DNA from: Arthrobacter sp.
GTDB lineage: Bacteria > Actinomycetota > Actinomycetes > Actinomycetales > Micrococcaceae
DNA: 9,796 bases
Assembly (NCBI GenBank): GCA_030146405.1
Contig: JASLBS010000042.1
Location: 1-9,796, forward strand
Direction: 5' to 3'
Part shown: positions 4,868 to 9,796 of the stretch, piece after piece
Position numbering within the stretch: the stretch's first letter is position 1
Layout: the number at the start of each line of letters is the position of its first letter
Position numbers and translations under genes: made by a program
The notes under the pieces: generated by a model
What the model was told of the DNA's origin: nothing
Database searches by the model: none
The model's input: the letters and a program-made list of their open reading frames with translations, nothing else

Positions 4868-4941
4868 GGTGAGTAACGGGGGTTGAACCCGCGACCTCCT
4901 GGACCACAACCAGGCGCTCTGCCAACTGAGCTATACCCACC
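4868..4941 (-). tRNA. tRNA-His (anticodon GTG)
   Basis: The minus strand folds as a complete cloverleaf. The acceptor stem is GTGGGTA (from 4940) with TACTCAC (to 4869). The D arm has AGCTCAGTTGGCAGAGC, the anticodon stem is CCTGG/CCAGG around the loop TTGTGGT (anticodon GTG), and the T arm is CGGGTTCAACCCCCG. G at 4941 and C at 4868 supply the extra G-1:C73 pair specific to tRNA-His. The CCA end is not encoded (CTC follows). It is preceded on the same strand by orn (122 bp) and followed by two hairpins. Confidence 0.95.
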
Positions 4942-5063
4942 ATGTGTCTTCACGGCCAGCCGGCGAGGAAACTCCGCCGATACTGGCTGCGAAAGGCAGC
5001 GGACATAAGTTTACACACTTTTCGACGTCCTCCGGACCGTGCCGGTGCCGCCCCGGTGTGGTC

Positions 5064-5666
5064 TCAGTCCGTGATGGTGCGAGCGATCGCCTTGCTCGTC
5101 GCCGAGTCCGGTCCCGGGGCGGGAACGAACACCGCAGCCCGGTAGTAGCGCAGTTCGCGGATGGAGTCCTCGATGTCGCCGAGCGCGCGGTGCCCGCCGG
5201 TCTTGGCAGGGGACTGGAAGTAGGCGCGGGTGAACCACCGACGTGCGAGTTCCTTGATGGTGGACACATCGATGACGCGGTAGTGCAGGTGATCGACGAC
5301 GAGGGGCATGTCGCGAACCAGGAAGTTGCGGTCGGTGCCCACCGAGTTGCCGGCCAATTGCGCCTTCCTCGGTTCGGGAACCCACGTGCGGATGTAGTCC
5401 AGGACCTGCTGCTCGGCGTCCGCCATGGTGATGCCGGCGTCGAGTTCCTCGAGGAGGCCGGAGGTGGTGTGCATCTCCCGCACGAAGTCGCCCATGTGCG
5501 TGAGGGCTTCAGGAGCGGGCTTGATCACGACGTCGACGCCGTCACCGAGGATGTTGAGCTCCGCGTCGGTGACGAGCACGGCCACTTCGATCAGGGCATC
5601 CTCGGCGAGGTCCAGGCCCGTCATCTCGCAGTCGATCCAGACGATGTGTTCATTCGTTATCGGCAT
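5064..5666 (-). CDS. orn: Oligoribonuclease (DEDDh 3'-5' exonuclease)
   Basis: This 200-residue enzyme degrades 2-5-nt RNA fragments to mononucleotides, including the dinucleotide pGpG from c-di-GMP turnover. The fold is complete with all five DEDDh residues: Asp12 and Glu14 in WIDCEMTGLD, Asp112 in SVGTDRNFL, and His159 and Asp164 in HRALGDIEDS. This numbering is nearly identical to E. coli Orn (D12, E14, D112, H158, D163). The C-terminus adds about 20 residues rich in Ala/Pro/Ser. The ATG at 5666 has no Shine-Dalgarno but has TACATT six bases upstream, so a leaderless transcript is likely. It is followed on the same strand by tRNA-His, an arrangement I associate with Micrococcaceae genomes, and is divergent from mptB. 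Confidence 0.95.
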   Translation of the reverse strand: MPITNEHIVWIDCEMTGLDLAEDALIEVAVLVTDAELNILGDGVDVVIKPAPEALTHMGDFVREMHTTSGLLEELDAGITMADAEQQVLDYIRTWVPEPRKAQLAGNSVGTDRNFLVRDMPLVVDHLHYRVIDVSTIKELARRWFTRAYFQSPAKTGGHRALGDIEDSIRELRYYRAAVFVPAPGPDSATSKAIARTITD

Positions 5667-5672
5667 TCGACC

Positions 5673-5678
5673 AATGTA
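5673..5678 (-). promoter_or_regulatory. -10 hexamer TACATT for a leaderless orn transcript
   Basis: On the minus strand TACATT (complement of 5673-5678) ends six bases before the orn ATG at 5666. It fits TANNNT with four of six consensus matches. No recognisable -35 lies at 17-18 bp. Confidence 0.45.
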
Positions 5679-5803
5679 CCGTTCGGCACCCCCGCTACCG
5701 CGCCCGCCGACCCCGCCGACAGCATCACCGAGGACCCGCTGCAGCGGCTGGGGTGCCCACGCCCGGGTGGCCGGTGATCCGGCCTTGCCCGGCGACCCGG
5801 TGA

Positions 5804-5821
5804 TAATATTCGAACAGTTCG
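5804..5821 (+). promoter_or_regulatory. Candidate mptB promoter with an operator-like repeat at the start site
   Basis: TAATAT (5804-5809) is the most AT-rich spot in the spacer and a plausible -10; the -35 is poor. CGAAC-A-GTTCG (5811-5821) is a perfect 5-bp inverted repeat around one base, sitting where transcription would begin (about 5816). This would give an mRNA leader of about 158 bases. Confidence 0.35.
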
Positions 5822-5859
5822 CTCAGGGCTGCGGGGGATCTGGGTGCGCCTGCTGCTTC

Positions 5860-5884
5860 CCGGCAAGGGTCCCGACCCTGCCGG
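5860..5884 (+). repeat. 10-bp hairpin in the mptB leader
   Basis: CCGGC (5860-5864), a bulged A (5865) and AGGGT (5866-5870) pair with ACCCT (5875-5879) and GCCGG (5880-5884) around the loop CCCG. There is no T-run, so it is not a typical terminator. It lies 89 bases before the start codon and may affect mRNA stability or translation. Confidence 0.55.
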
Positions 5885-5973
5885 AGTCTCCGCTGTCCGA
5901 TGCCGTCCGGTCGGCCGGCCCGGGGTCGCGGGCGCCACGCCTACCCTTGCTTGCCGACGATTGGATCTCACAG

Positions 5974-7494
5974 ATGCCCGCCCAGGTCCCGCTCTCCGAG
6001 GTCGAGACGCAGACGGGGCCGCACCGGCCGAACGTCGCCATCGTTCAAGGGTTCGTCGGGTCGCTGATGATGTGGATGGGCTCGCTCGGCGTCGGATGGC
6101 TGTCGCTGGCCTCGGTAGAGCTGCGGCGTAATCCCGTCATCATCTGGCTCCGCTTCGAGCCGGTCGGTGCGGTGCTGTCCGTCCTGCTCCTGGCCGTAGG
6201 CGGGATGCTGCTGATCAGGGCGTGGCTCCGGCTGGGTCAGCGGTTGAACGGCTGGTCGGACGACACCAGGCCCTACATTCTCAAGGCCATCATCGCGTGG
6301 ACGATCCCACTGGCCGCGGCCCTACCGCTGTTCAGCCGGGATGTCTTCGCCTATATCGCACAGGGCCAGGTCATGGTGGCCAAACTCAACCCCTATGTGG
6401 ACGGCTACTCCCAGATCTCGAACTACCTGCAGATCGGTGCGGACGATCTCTGGGCCCAGAGTCCCACCCCGTACGGTCCGGTGTTCCTGTGGATCGAGGA
6501 AGGGATCGTGCGGCTCACCGGTGGCTACCCCGACACGTCGATCATCCTCTTCAGGATCGTGGCGCTGGTGGGTGTGGCCCTTTGCGTCTACGTCGTCCCG
6601 AAACTCGCGGAACTTCACTCGATCAACGCCAACCGAGCGCTGTGGCTGACCGCGGCGAACCCCCTCTTCCTCATCAACTTCGTGGCGGCGATCCACAATG
6701 ATTCCCTGATGATCGGCCTCGCGCTCGCCGGGCTCTACCTCGCTGCCACCAAGCGGCCCGTCCTCGGCATCCTGCTCATCACCCTCTCCGTCGGGATCAA
6801 ACCGATCACCCTGATCTTCCTGCCGTTCGTGGGACTCCTGTGGGCGGGCAGGGGGGCGTCGTGGCCACGCCGCTTCCTCTACTGGTCCATCACCGCCGGC
6901 CTGTCCCTCGGGATCCTCTGGGTGATGGGGTACGTGAACACCTTCGGCTTCGGCTGGGTAGGGGCCCTCAGCACCCCCGGGAGTGTGTGGATCTGGTACG
7001 CGCCCGTCGGTTTCATCGGCCTGGTGGTCGCAACCCTCGGAAACGCCGTCGGCCTCAACGGGTGGGACCTGGCCAACGTCTTCCACACCCTCGCGCGGCT
7101 GGCGTCCCTCGTGATCATCGCGCTGCAGATCTTCCGCGGCGATCACAGCAGGCTGGTCCGGAGGCTCGCCATCGCCTTCGCGGCGATCGTCCTGCTCTCT
7201 CCCATGATCCAGTCCTGGTACGTCGTGTGGCTCATCCCGCTGTTCGCCGTCACGGGCATCCGCGAGGACTGGCAGGTCAAGTTCCTCTACTTCACCGTCG
7301 CCTTCTTCATGGTCTATGCCATCTCCGATCAGCTCGACATCTTCCCCTACTTCGATCTCAGTCTCGCCGTGGCACGCCAGGTCGCGGCCGTCGTGGCGCT
7401 GGCTTTCGCCCTCTATCTCGTCTTCGTCGACCGCAGTACGAAGGTCCTCTTCCGGCGTCGTTATCGCGCCCTGAAGCCGGGGCAACTGCACTGA
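5974..7494 (+). CDS. mptB: Polyprenol-phosphate-mannose-dependent alpha-1,6-mannosyltransferase (MptB-like, GT-C)
   Basis: A 506-residue polytopic membrane protein with many hydrophobic segments. Features of the MptA/MptB GT-C family are visible in order: SRDVFAYIAQGQ (121-132, with the Asp expected to be catalytic in the first extracytoplasmic loop), LNPY (138-141), SPTPYGPVFLW (163-173), ANPLFLINFVAAIHNDSLM (228-246) and GIKP (274-277). Family members build the alpha-1,6 mannan backbone of lipomannan-type lipoglycans outside the membrane, with decaprenyl-phosphate-mannose as donor. MptB versus MptA cannot be settled by eye; MptB is more widespread outside Mycobacterium. The frame is open far upstream, but ATG 5974 is the first start giving family-like sequence; its Shine-Dalgarno is weak, and TTG 5947 is an alternative. 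A GGCGCC hairpin (7512-7528) follows the stop. No other lipoglycan gene is in the window. Confidence 0.85.
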   Translation: MPAQVPLSEVETQTGPHRPNVAIVQGFVGSLMMWMGSLGVGWLSLASVELRRNPVIIWLRFEPVGAVLSVLLLAVGGMLLIRAWLRLGQRLNGWSDDTRPYILKAIIAWTIPLAAALPLFSRDVFAYIAQGQVMVAKLNPYVDGYSQISNYLQIGADDLWAQSPTPYGPVFLWIEEGIVRLTGGYPDTSIILFRIVALVGVALCVYVVPKLAELHSINANRALWLTAANPLFLINFVAAIHNDSLMIGLALAGLYLAATKRPVLGILLITLSVGIKPITLIFLPFVGLLWAGRGASWPRRFLYWSITAGLSLGILWVMGYVNTFGFGWVGALSTPGSVWIWYAPVGFIGLVVATLGNAVGLNGWDLANVFHTLARLASLVIIALQIFRGDHSRLVRRLAIAFAAIVLLSPMIQSWYVVWLIPLFAVTGIREDWQVKFLYFTVAFFMVYAISDQLDIFPYFDLSLAVARQVAAVVALAFALYLVFVDRSTKVLFRRRYRALKPGQLH

Positions 7495-7511
7495 TCCTCG
7501 CTGGACCGGAC

Positions 7512-7528
7512 GGCGCCGCCCGGGCGCC
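7512..7528 (+). terminator. Weak hairpin after mptB
   Basis: GGCGCC (7512-7517) and GGCGCC (7523-7528) pair around the loop GCCCG, 18 bases after the mptB stop. No T-run follows, so termination would be partial. Confidence 0.35.
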
Positions 7529-7579
7529 CAGTGAGCGACGTGACATGCGGGACACGCGTGGAACGGCGATACTGAGCAG

Positions 7580-7996
7580 ATGACGGAAACAGGAACGACG
7601 ACGTACAACGGCGAGTACGAGATCACCGCCTGGGATGCCGAGGCCTATTCGGAGCCGGGCAGTACCGGCGAATTGTCCCGGGTGAGGGCTGCCAAGGTCT
7701 TCGAGGGGGAGATCATCGGCAGCAGCACCGCCGAGCTCCTGATGGCGGGGAACGACGTCGGAGCGGGCTACGTGGCATCGGAGACGTTCGTGGGGTCCGT
7801 GGGTGATCGATCCGGGTCCATGACGGTTCAGCACTGGGGAGTCGCCGAGGGCGCGGAAGCTGCGAGCTCGGGTCACATCATCCCCGGTTCGGGGACCGAC
7901 GGACTCACGGGCATCTCCGGCAAAGCCATCTACTCGCAGGATCCCGACGGACAGCACCGGCTCGAGCTGAGGGTCACGTTCCTAGGCCTGGAGTAG
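7580..7996 (+). CDS. DUF3224 family protein, 138 aa
   Basis: A 138-residue soluble protein with no signal peptide. It has the alternating beta-strand pattern and the C-terminal block of DUF3224: SGHIIPGSGTDGLTGISG (97-114), then a DPDGQHRLEL strand (121-130). Members fold as a small beta-barrel related to the allene-oxide-cyclase-like group. No enzyme activity is established that I can state. The length is typical. No Shine-Dalgarno precedes ATG 7580; GATACT (7568-7573) ends six bases upstream and could serve a leaderless transcript, with GTGACA at 7540-7545 too far (22 bp) to be a good -35. It lies 85 bp after mptB with a weak hairpin between, so read-through from mptB is also possible. Confidence 0.75.
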   Translation: MTETGTTTYNGEYEITAWDAEAYSEPGSTGELSRVRAAKVFEGEIIGSSTAELLMAGNDVGAGYVASETFVGSVGDRSGSMTVQHWGVAEGAEAASSGHIIPGSGTDGLTGISGKAIYSQDPDGQHRLELRVTFLGLE

Positions 7997-8029
7997 TGCG
8001 TCCAGGATCTGCAGCCCCACCTCCGACCA

Positions 8030-8058
8030 TGGACAGGGGCCGAGGACCCGCCCATAGT
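8030..8058 (+). promoter_or_regulatory. Promoter of tRNA-Arg
   Basis: TGGACA (8030-8035, five of six to the -35 consensus) is separated by 17 bp from CATAGT (8053-8058, four of six to the -10). The expected start is around 8065, eight bases before the tRNA. TAAACT at 8058-8063 is an overlapping alternative -10. Confidence 0.5.
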
Positions 8059-8072
8059 AAACTGGCCGTACT

Positions 8073-8145
8073 GCCTCCGTAGCTCAGGGGATAGAGCAGG
8101 GGCCTTCTAATCCTCTGGTCGCAGGTTCGAATCCTGCCGGGGGCA
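8073..8145 (+). tRNA. tRNA-Arg (anticodon TCT)
   Basis: A complete cloverleaf: acceptor GCCTCCG (8073-8079) with CGGGGGC (8138-8144), D stem GCTC/GAGC, anticodon loop CTTCTAA (8104-8110; anticodon TCT at 8106-8108), T arm GCAGG-TTCGAAT-CCTGC, and discriminator A8145. CCA is not encoded. The anticodon stem (8099-8103 with 8111-8115) has one G-U pair and a C/U mismatch at the 31:39 position next to the loop. It reads AGA codons, which are rare in such GC-rich genomes. Confidence 0.95.
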
Positions 8146-8151
8146 CAGCAC

Positions 8152-8181
8152 AAGGGCCGGGCGCCGTGGCGCTCGGCCCTT
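8152..8181 (+). terminator. Terminator after tRNA-Arg, probably bidirectional
   Basis: AAGGGCCG (8152-8159) pairs with CGGCCCTT (8174-8181). Inside, GGCGC (8160-8164) pairs with GCGCT (8169-8173, one G-U) around the loop CGTG, a 13-bp stem. It starts six bases after the tRNA and also lies downstream of the minus-strand gene ending at 8221, so it can serve both. Confidence 0.75.
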
Positions 8182-8220
8182 CGTCTGCCCGCCGGTGCAG
8201 TAGGGCCGGGAATGCTGTGA

Positions 8221-8661
8221 TCAGGGGCGCTTGCCGGTATCGAACCGTTCGCCGTACAGCCGCTCGGCCTCCTGCAGGAGTTCCTCGTGCAGCCTGCCGA
8301 GGGGCACCACGTCCGTGAGCAGCGGCTCACAGTCGGGTCCCCTGCCGACACAGGTGCCAGTCAGCACCCAGGGGTATCGGTCCTCCTCCTTGGCGAGATG
8401 CAGGTACTGGCAGATCTGCCGAGCCAGCCAGTCCTCGACGGGGCGGGTCCACCACTGCTCGGGCGTCAGTGGGTTGACGGACAGTCCCGGGAGGGCGAGT
8501 CCGCTTTCGCCGTCCTCACTCGTGGAGTCGCGGTCCGCCTCGTAGCCGCACGAGTACCGCAGGTAGACCGCATCCTGGACCTGCACGAGCGCGGACAGTT
8601 CCCCCAGCGTGCCGATCACCTGGTCGTCCGCGATAGCGGGAGTGGCTGTTGCTGCATCCAT
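8221..8661 (-). CDS. DUF6098-type hypothetical protein, 146 aa
   Basis: A 146-residue soluble, acidic protein. The recognisable blocks are VYLRYSCGYEAD (32-43), SGLALPGLSVNPL (53-65), WWTRPVEDWLARQICQYLHL (70-89) and VLTGTCVGRGPDCEPLL (99-115), followed by a helical end. I associate this pattern with DUF6098, a family common in Arthrobacter-type and other actinobacteria, from memory and without a search. No function is known and no catalytic motif is evident; Cys104 and Cys111 flank GRGPD. The start at 8661 is well supported: TTGAGG and TAGCGT with an 18-bp spacer place the transcript start on the ATG. It is divergent from ssb across 201 bp and shares the terminator at 8152-8181. Confidence 0.7.
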   Translation of the reverse strand: MDAATATPAIADDQVIGTLGELSALVQVQDAVYLRYSCGYEADRDSTSEDGESGLALPGLSVNPLTPEQWWTRPVEDWLARQICQYLHLAKEEDRYPWVLTGTCVGRGPDCEPLLTDVVPLGRLHEELLQEAERLYGERFDTGKRP

Positions 8662-8667
8662 ACCTCA

Positions 8668-8697
8668 ACGCTAGGAAGCCGGACGGCGGCTCCTCAA
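8668..8697 (-). promoter_or_regulatory. Leaderless promoter of the DUF6098-type gene
   Basis: On the minus strand TTGAGG (complement of 8692-8697) is followed after 18 bp by TAGCGT (complement of 8668-8673), and ATG comes six bases later at 8661. This is the best-formed promoter in the window, with a recognisable -35 and the leaderless spacing. Confidence 0.6.
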
Positions 8698-8758
8698 GCA
8701 GTGTTCGCCGAGGTCGGAGGACTTCCACTTTCGCGAGCGTTCGCCTAGCCGCACCCGG

Positions 8759-8771
8759 TTATCCACATAAT
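8759..8771 (+). promoter_or_regulatory. DnaA box TTATCCACA overlapping a -10 candidate upstream of ssb
   Basis: TTATCCACA (8759-8767) is a perfect match to the classical DnaA box. CATAAT (8766-8771), five of six to the -10 consensus, overlaps its last two bases. A transcript from about 8778 would carry an 85-base leader into ssb. DnaA-ATP bound here could repress or tune ssb; that is inference. Confidence 0.45.
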
Positions 8772-8815
8772 CAGACCCTGCCGCACCCGACTGGGGGACC
8801 CGTTCGAGACTGGAT

Positions 8816-8840
8816 GAAGCCGGTGGGCCGCGCCGGCTTC
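8816..8840 (+). promoter_or_regulatory. Hairpin in the ssb leader
   Basis: GAAGCCGG (8816-8823) pairs with CCGGCTTC (8833-8840), with two more inner pairs possible (T-G, G-C) and the loop GGCCG. It ends ten bases before the Shine-Dalgarno, so it may influence translation initiation of ssb. Confidence 0.5.
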
Positions 8841-8862
8841 GAGAACGACGGAAGGACAGATC

Positions 8863-9444
8863 ATGACCGACATCATCACCGTGCGAGGGTACGTCGCCAC
8901 CGAGGTGCGTCTCACCCTGGCCCAGAGTGGACTGCCGATCACGGGATTCCGCATGTGCTCCACCGAACGCCGTTTCGACAGGGAGGCCAATGCCTGGGTG
9001 GACGGGCACACCAATTGGTACTCGGTGTCCATGTTCCGGCAACTCGCCACGAACGCGGGCGCGAGCATCAAGAAAGGGGACCGCGTGATCGTCACGGGCA
9101 GGCTGAAGGTGCAGCCCTGGATCAATGCTGACGGACGCACAGGAACCACGGTGGAGATCGACGCGGAGTCCGCGGGGCATGACCTGATGTGGGGCACAGC
9201 GAACTTCCGCAGGACCGCGGCGGACAGGGAGGACACCAGGAACGGGGCCGCTCCCGACAGACCGTCCGACGTCGCGACATACACCGCCGCGACGGACGAC
9301 GGCGTACCTGACGGGGTCGACGCCGCAACGGGAGAGGTCTACGAAGCCCCGCCGGGACATGCAGTGGAGCGCGAACCAGGGGGAGAAGAGGCGACGTCCA
9401 GCAGGCGGGATGCCGATCTCGACGCGGAAGCAGTCCCCTTCTAG
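8863..9444 (+). CDS. ssb: Single-stranded DNA-binding protein (paralogue)
   Basis: A 193-residue protein with an N-terminal OB fold (about 1-115): ITVRGYVATEVRL (5-17), FRMCSTERRFDR (29-40), NWYSVSMFRQLATNAGASIKKGDRVIVTGRLKV (51-83) and a closing WINADGRTGTTVEIDAESAGHDL. A disordered Asp/Gly/Ala-rich linker (116-180) leads to the acidic tip DLDAEAVPF (185-193), which resembles the SSB interaction tail (usually DDDIPF). SSB tetramers coat ssDNA and recruit repair and replication proteins through that tail. Its OB fold and weaker tip, and the absence of rpsF, rpsR and rplI next to it, suggest the second SSB of actinobacteria rather than the main replicative one. ATG 8863 follows GGAAGGAC (8850-8857). 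A hairpin overlaps the stop. Confidence 0.85.
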   Translation: MTDIITVRGYVATEVRLTLAQSGLPITGFRMCSTERRFDREANAWVDGHTNWYSVSMFRQLATNAGASIKKGDRVIVTGRLKVQPWINADGRTGTTVEIDAESAGHDLMWGTANFRRTAADREDTRNGAAPDRPSDVATYTAATDDGVPDGVDAATGEVYEAPPGHAVEREPGGEEATSSRRDADLDAEAVPF

Positions 9445-9465
9445 GGGCGGGCGCGCCTCTAGAAG
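9438..9465 (+). terminator. Stem-loop overlapping the ssb stop codon
   Basis: CTTCTAG (9438-9444, including the TAG stop) pairs with CTAGAAG (9459-9465). Five more pairs inside (9445-9449 with 9454-9458, one G-U) give a 12-bp stem with a 4-base loop. No T-run follows, so it may terminate poorly or protect the mRNA 3' end. Confidence 0.55.
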
Positions 9466-9513
9466 CGGTGTGCGGCGCGGAGCGGTTTGCACGACCAGTC
9501 AGCGCCTCGTGAC

Positions 9514-9532
9514 GCCTTCACAGTGCCTTCAC
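9514..9532 (+). repeat. Direct repeat GCCTTCAC x2, 11-bp period
   Basis: GCCTTCAC at 9514-9521 and again at 9525-9532 are spaced by exactly one helical turn. This is the geometry used by response regulators such as PhoP, whose actinobacterial boxes contain TTCAC units at 11-bp intervals. It lies about 116 bp before the lipoprotein gene. A second direct repeat, CCGTCGTTCG, occurs at 9560-9569 and 9602-9611. Confidence 0.35.
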
Positions 9533-9647
9533 GGGGCCGGTGAGCAGGCCTCCCGGTGACCGTCGTTCGAGGCACGGCCGCACCCGGACGTCGCTCCTCG
9601 CCCGTCGTTCGGATCGGAGGAGGACAGGTGCGTGGCAGGATGAACGA

Positions 9648-9796
9648 GTGACTAGCGCAGCTCCGAGGTATTCGAGACCCCGATCAGGCCGCAAGCGCGC
9701 CCTTCCACTTCTCGTGGTGGCCTGTCTCCTGACACTGACCTCGTGCACTGCCGCCTCCCAACCGGCTCCTGGCGATCCGGGTGACGGGGGTGCGTC
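9648..9796 (+). CDS. Lipoprotein precursor, N-terminal part (3' end outside window)
   Basis: GTG at 9648 opens a frame running off the window; 49 residues are visible. The N-terminus is a lipoprotein signal: a long basic n-region (R7, R10, R12, R15, K16, R17), a hydrophobic core ALPLLVVACLLTLTS (18-32) and the lipobox LTSC with Cys33 as the expected lipidation site. The sequence then turns Ala/Pro/Gly/Asp-rich, a typical surface linker. The protein should be exported and anchored to the outer face of the membrane. The catalytic or binding domain is not in the window, so the function is unknown. There is no Shine-Dalgarno at a useful distance; CAGGAT (9636-9641) lies six bases before the GTG, consistent with a leaderless start. 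Confidence 0.7.
   Translation, partial: MTSAAPRYSRPRSGRKRALPLLVVACLLTLTSCTAASQPAPGDPGDGGA

Larger units (their letters stand above)
5679..5973. other. Divergent spacer between orn and mptB: palindrome, promoter and leader hairpin
   Basis: The two start codons are separated by 307 bp (5667-5973). Besides the orn -10, the spacer holds a 12-bp perfect palindrome CCGCTGCAGCGG (5736-5747), an AT-rich plus-strand -10 candidate TAATAT (5804-5809), the inverted repeat CGAACaGTTCG (5811-5821) and a long hairpin (5860-5884). The plus frame of mptB stays open throughout, but the translated spacer is not protein-like. Confidence 0.55.

Noticed and set aside
4868..4941. tRNA-His as a phage or island attachment site
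   Set aside because: No integrase gene and no repeated tRNA 3' end was found in the window. The neighbours are housekeeping genes.
4714..4953. N-terminal extension of the acyl-CoA dehydrogenase through tRNA-His
   Set aside because: The frame is open, but the extension includes SSVGRAPGCGPGGRGFNP, the well-known artefact of translating a tRNA. A good Shine-Dalgarno precedes ATG 4713, and a terminator lies in the extension.
5811..5821. LexA/SOS box (CGAAC-A-GTTCG)
   Set aside because: Actinobacterial LexA sites have CGAAC and GTTCG separated by four bases; here there is one, so the half-sites are out of phase. It is kept only as a generic inverted repeat.
5425..5973. Upstream extension of the mannosyltransferase frame
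   Set aside because: It runs antisense through orn and the divergent spacer. The translated sequence is Ser/Arg/Pro-rich with no family similarity, and orn is certain.
6322..7626. 434-codon minus-strand frame opposite the mannosyltransferase
   Set aside because: Asp/Glu/Gly/His-rich shadow composition; the plus strand has unmistakable GT-C motifs.
7974..8351. Minus-strand frame of 125 codons across tRNA-Arg
   Set aside because: It contains GRIRTCDQRIRRPLLYPLS, a classic translation of the antisense of a tRNA, and it overlaps the terminator and the DUF6098-type gene.
8759..8767. Replication origin
   Set aside because: Only one perfect DnaA box, with no cluster, no AT-rich unwinding region and no dnaA, dnaN or rpmH nearby.

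Overview
The window is high-GC actinobacterial chromosome. The best fit is Micrococcaceae (Arthrobacter and relatives). The reasons are the GC-rich third codon positions, an actinobacterial GT-C mannosyltransferase of the MptB type, a DUF6098-type protein, a second SSB with a long Gly/Asp-rich linker, and start codons placed six bases behind -10 hexamers, as expected for leaderless mRNAs. The species assignment is inference. I see no phage, transposon, CRISPR array, toxin-antitoxin pair or defence island.

Layout. Positions 2-193 hold the 3' end of an unrecognised gene. Positions 194-1619 are gene-poor. They carry a possible 47-aa Cys-rich protein (387-530), a possible compact transcription unit (about 632-828) ending in a strong terminator, a 70-aa two-helix membrane protein (881-1093), and 526 bp with no convincing gene but several repeats and a DnaA-box-like site. 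A major facilitator exporter (1620-2927) converges on a minus-strand pair: an LCAD-like acyl-CoA dehydrogenase (3541-4713) followed 5 bp later by peptide deformylase (2963-3535). Upstream of that pair on the same strand are tRNA-His(GTG), with its own terminator, and oligoribonuclease (5064-5666). A 307-bp divergent spacer separates orn from mptB (5974-7494). A DUF3224 gene (7580-7996) and tRNA-Arg(TCT) (8073-8145) follow. A DUF6098-type gene on the minus strand (8221-8661) is divergent from an ssb paralogue (8863-9444). The window ends in a truncated lipoprotein gene (9648 onward).

How the genes fit together. Most are unrelated housekeeping functions: protein N-terminal maturation (def), RNA turnover (orn), ssDNA binding (ssb), decoding (two tRNAs), cell-envelope lipoglycan synthesis (mptB) and fatty acyl oxidation (acyl-CoA dehydrogenase). 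The only clear operon is acyl-CoA dehydrogenase-def. I did not find a coherent undescribed multi-gene system. The items most worth a second look are the 545-828 intergenic unit with repeated TGACCC half-sites, the acyl-CoA dehydrogenase that has Gly at both known catalytic-Glu positions, the DnaA box overlapping the likely ssb promoter, and the palindromes around tRNA-His.
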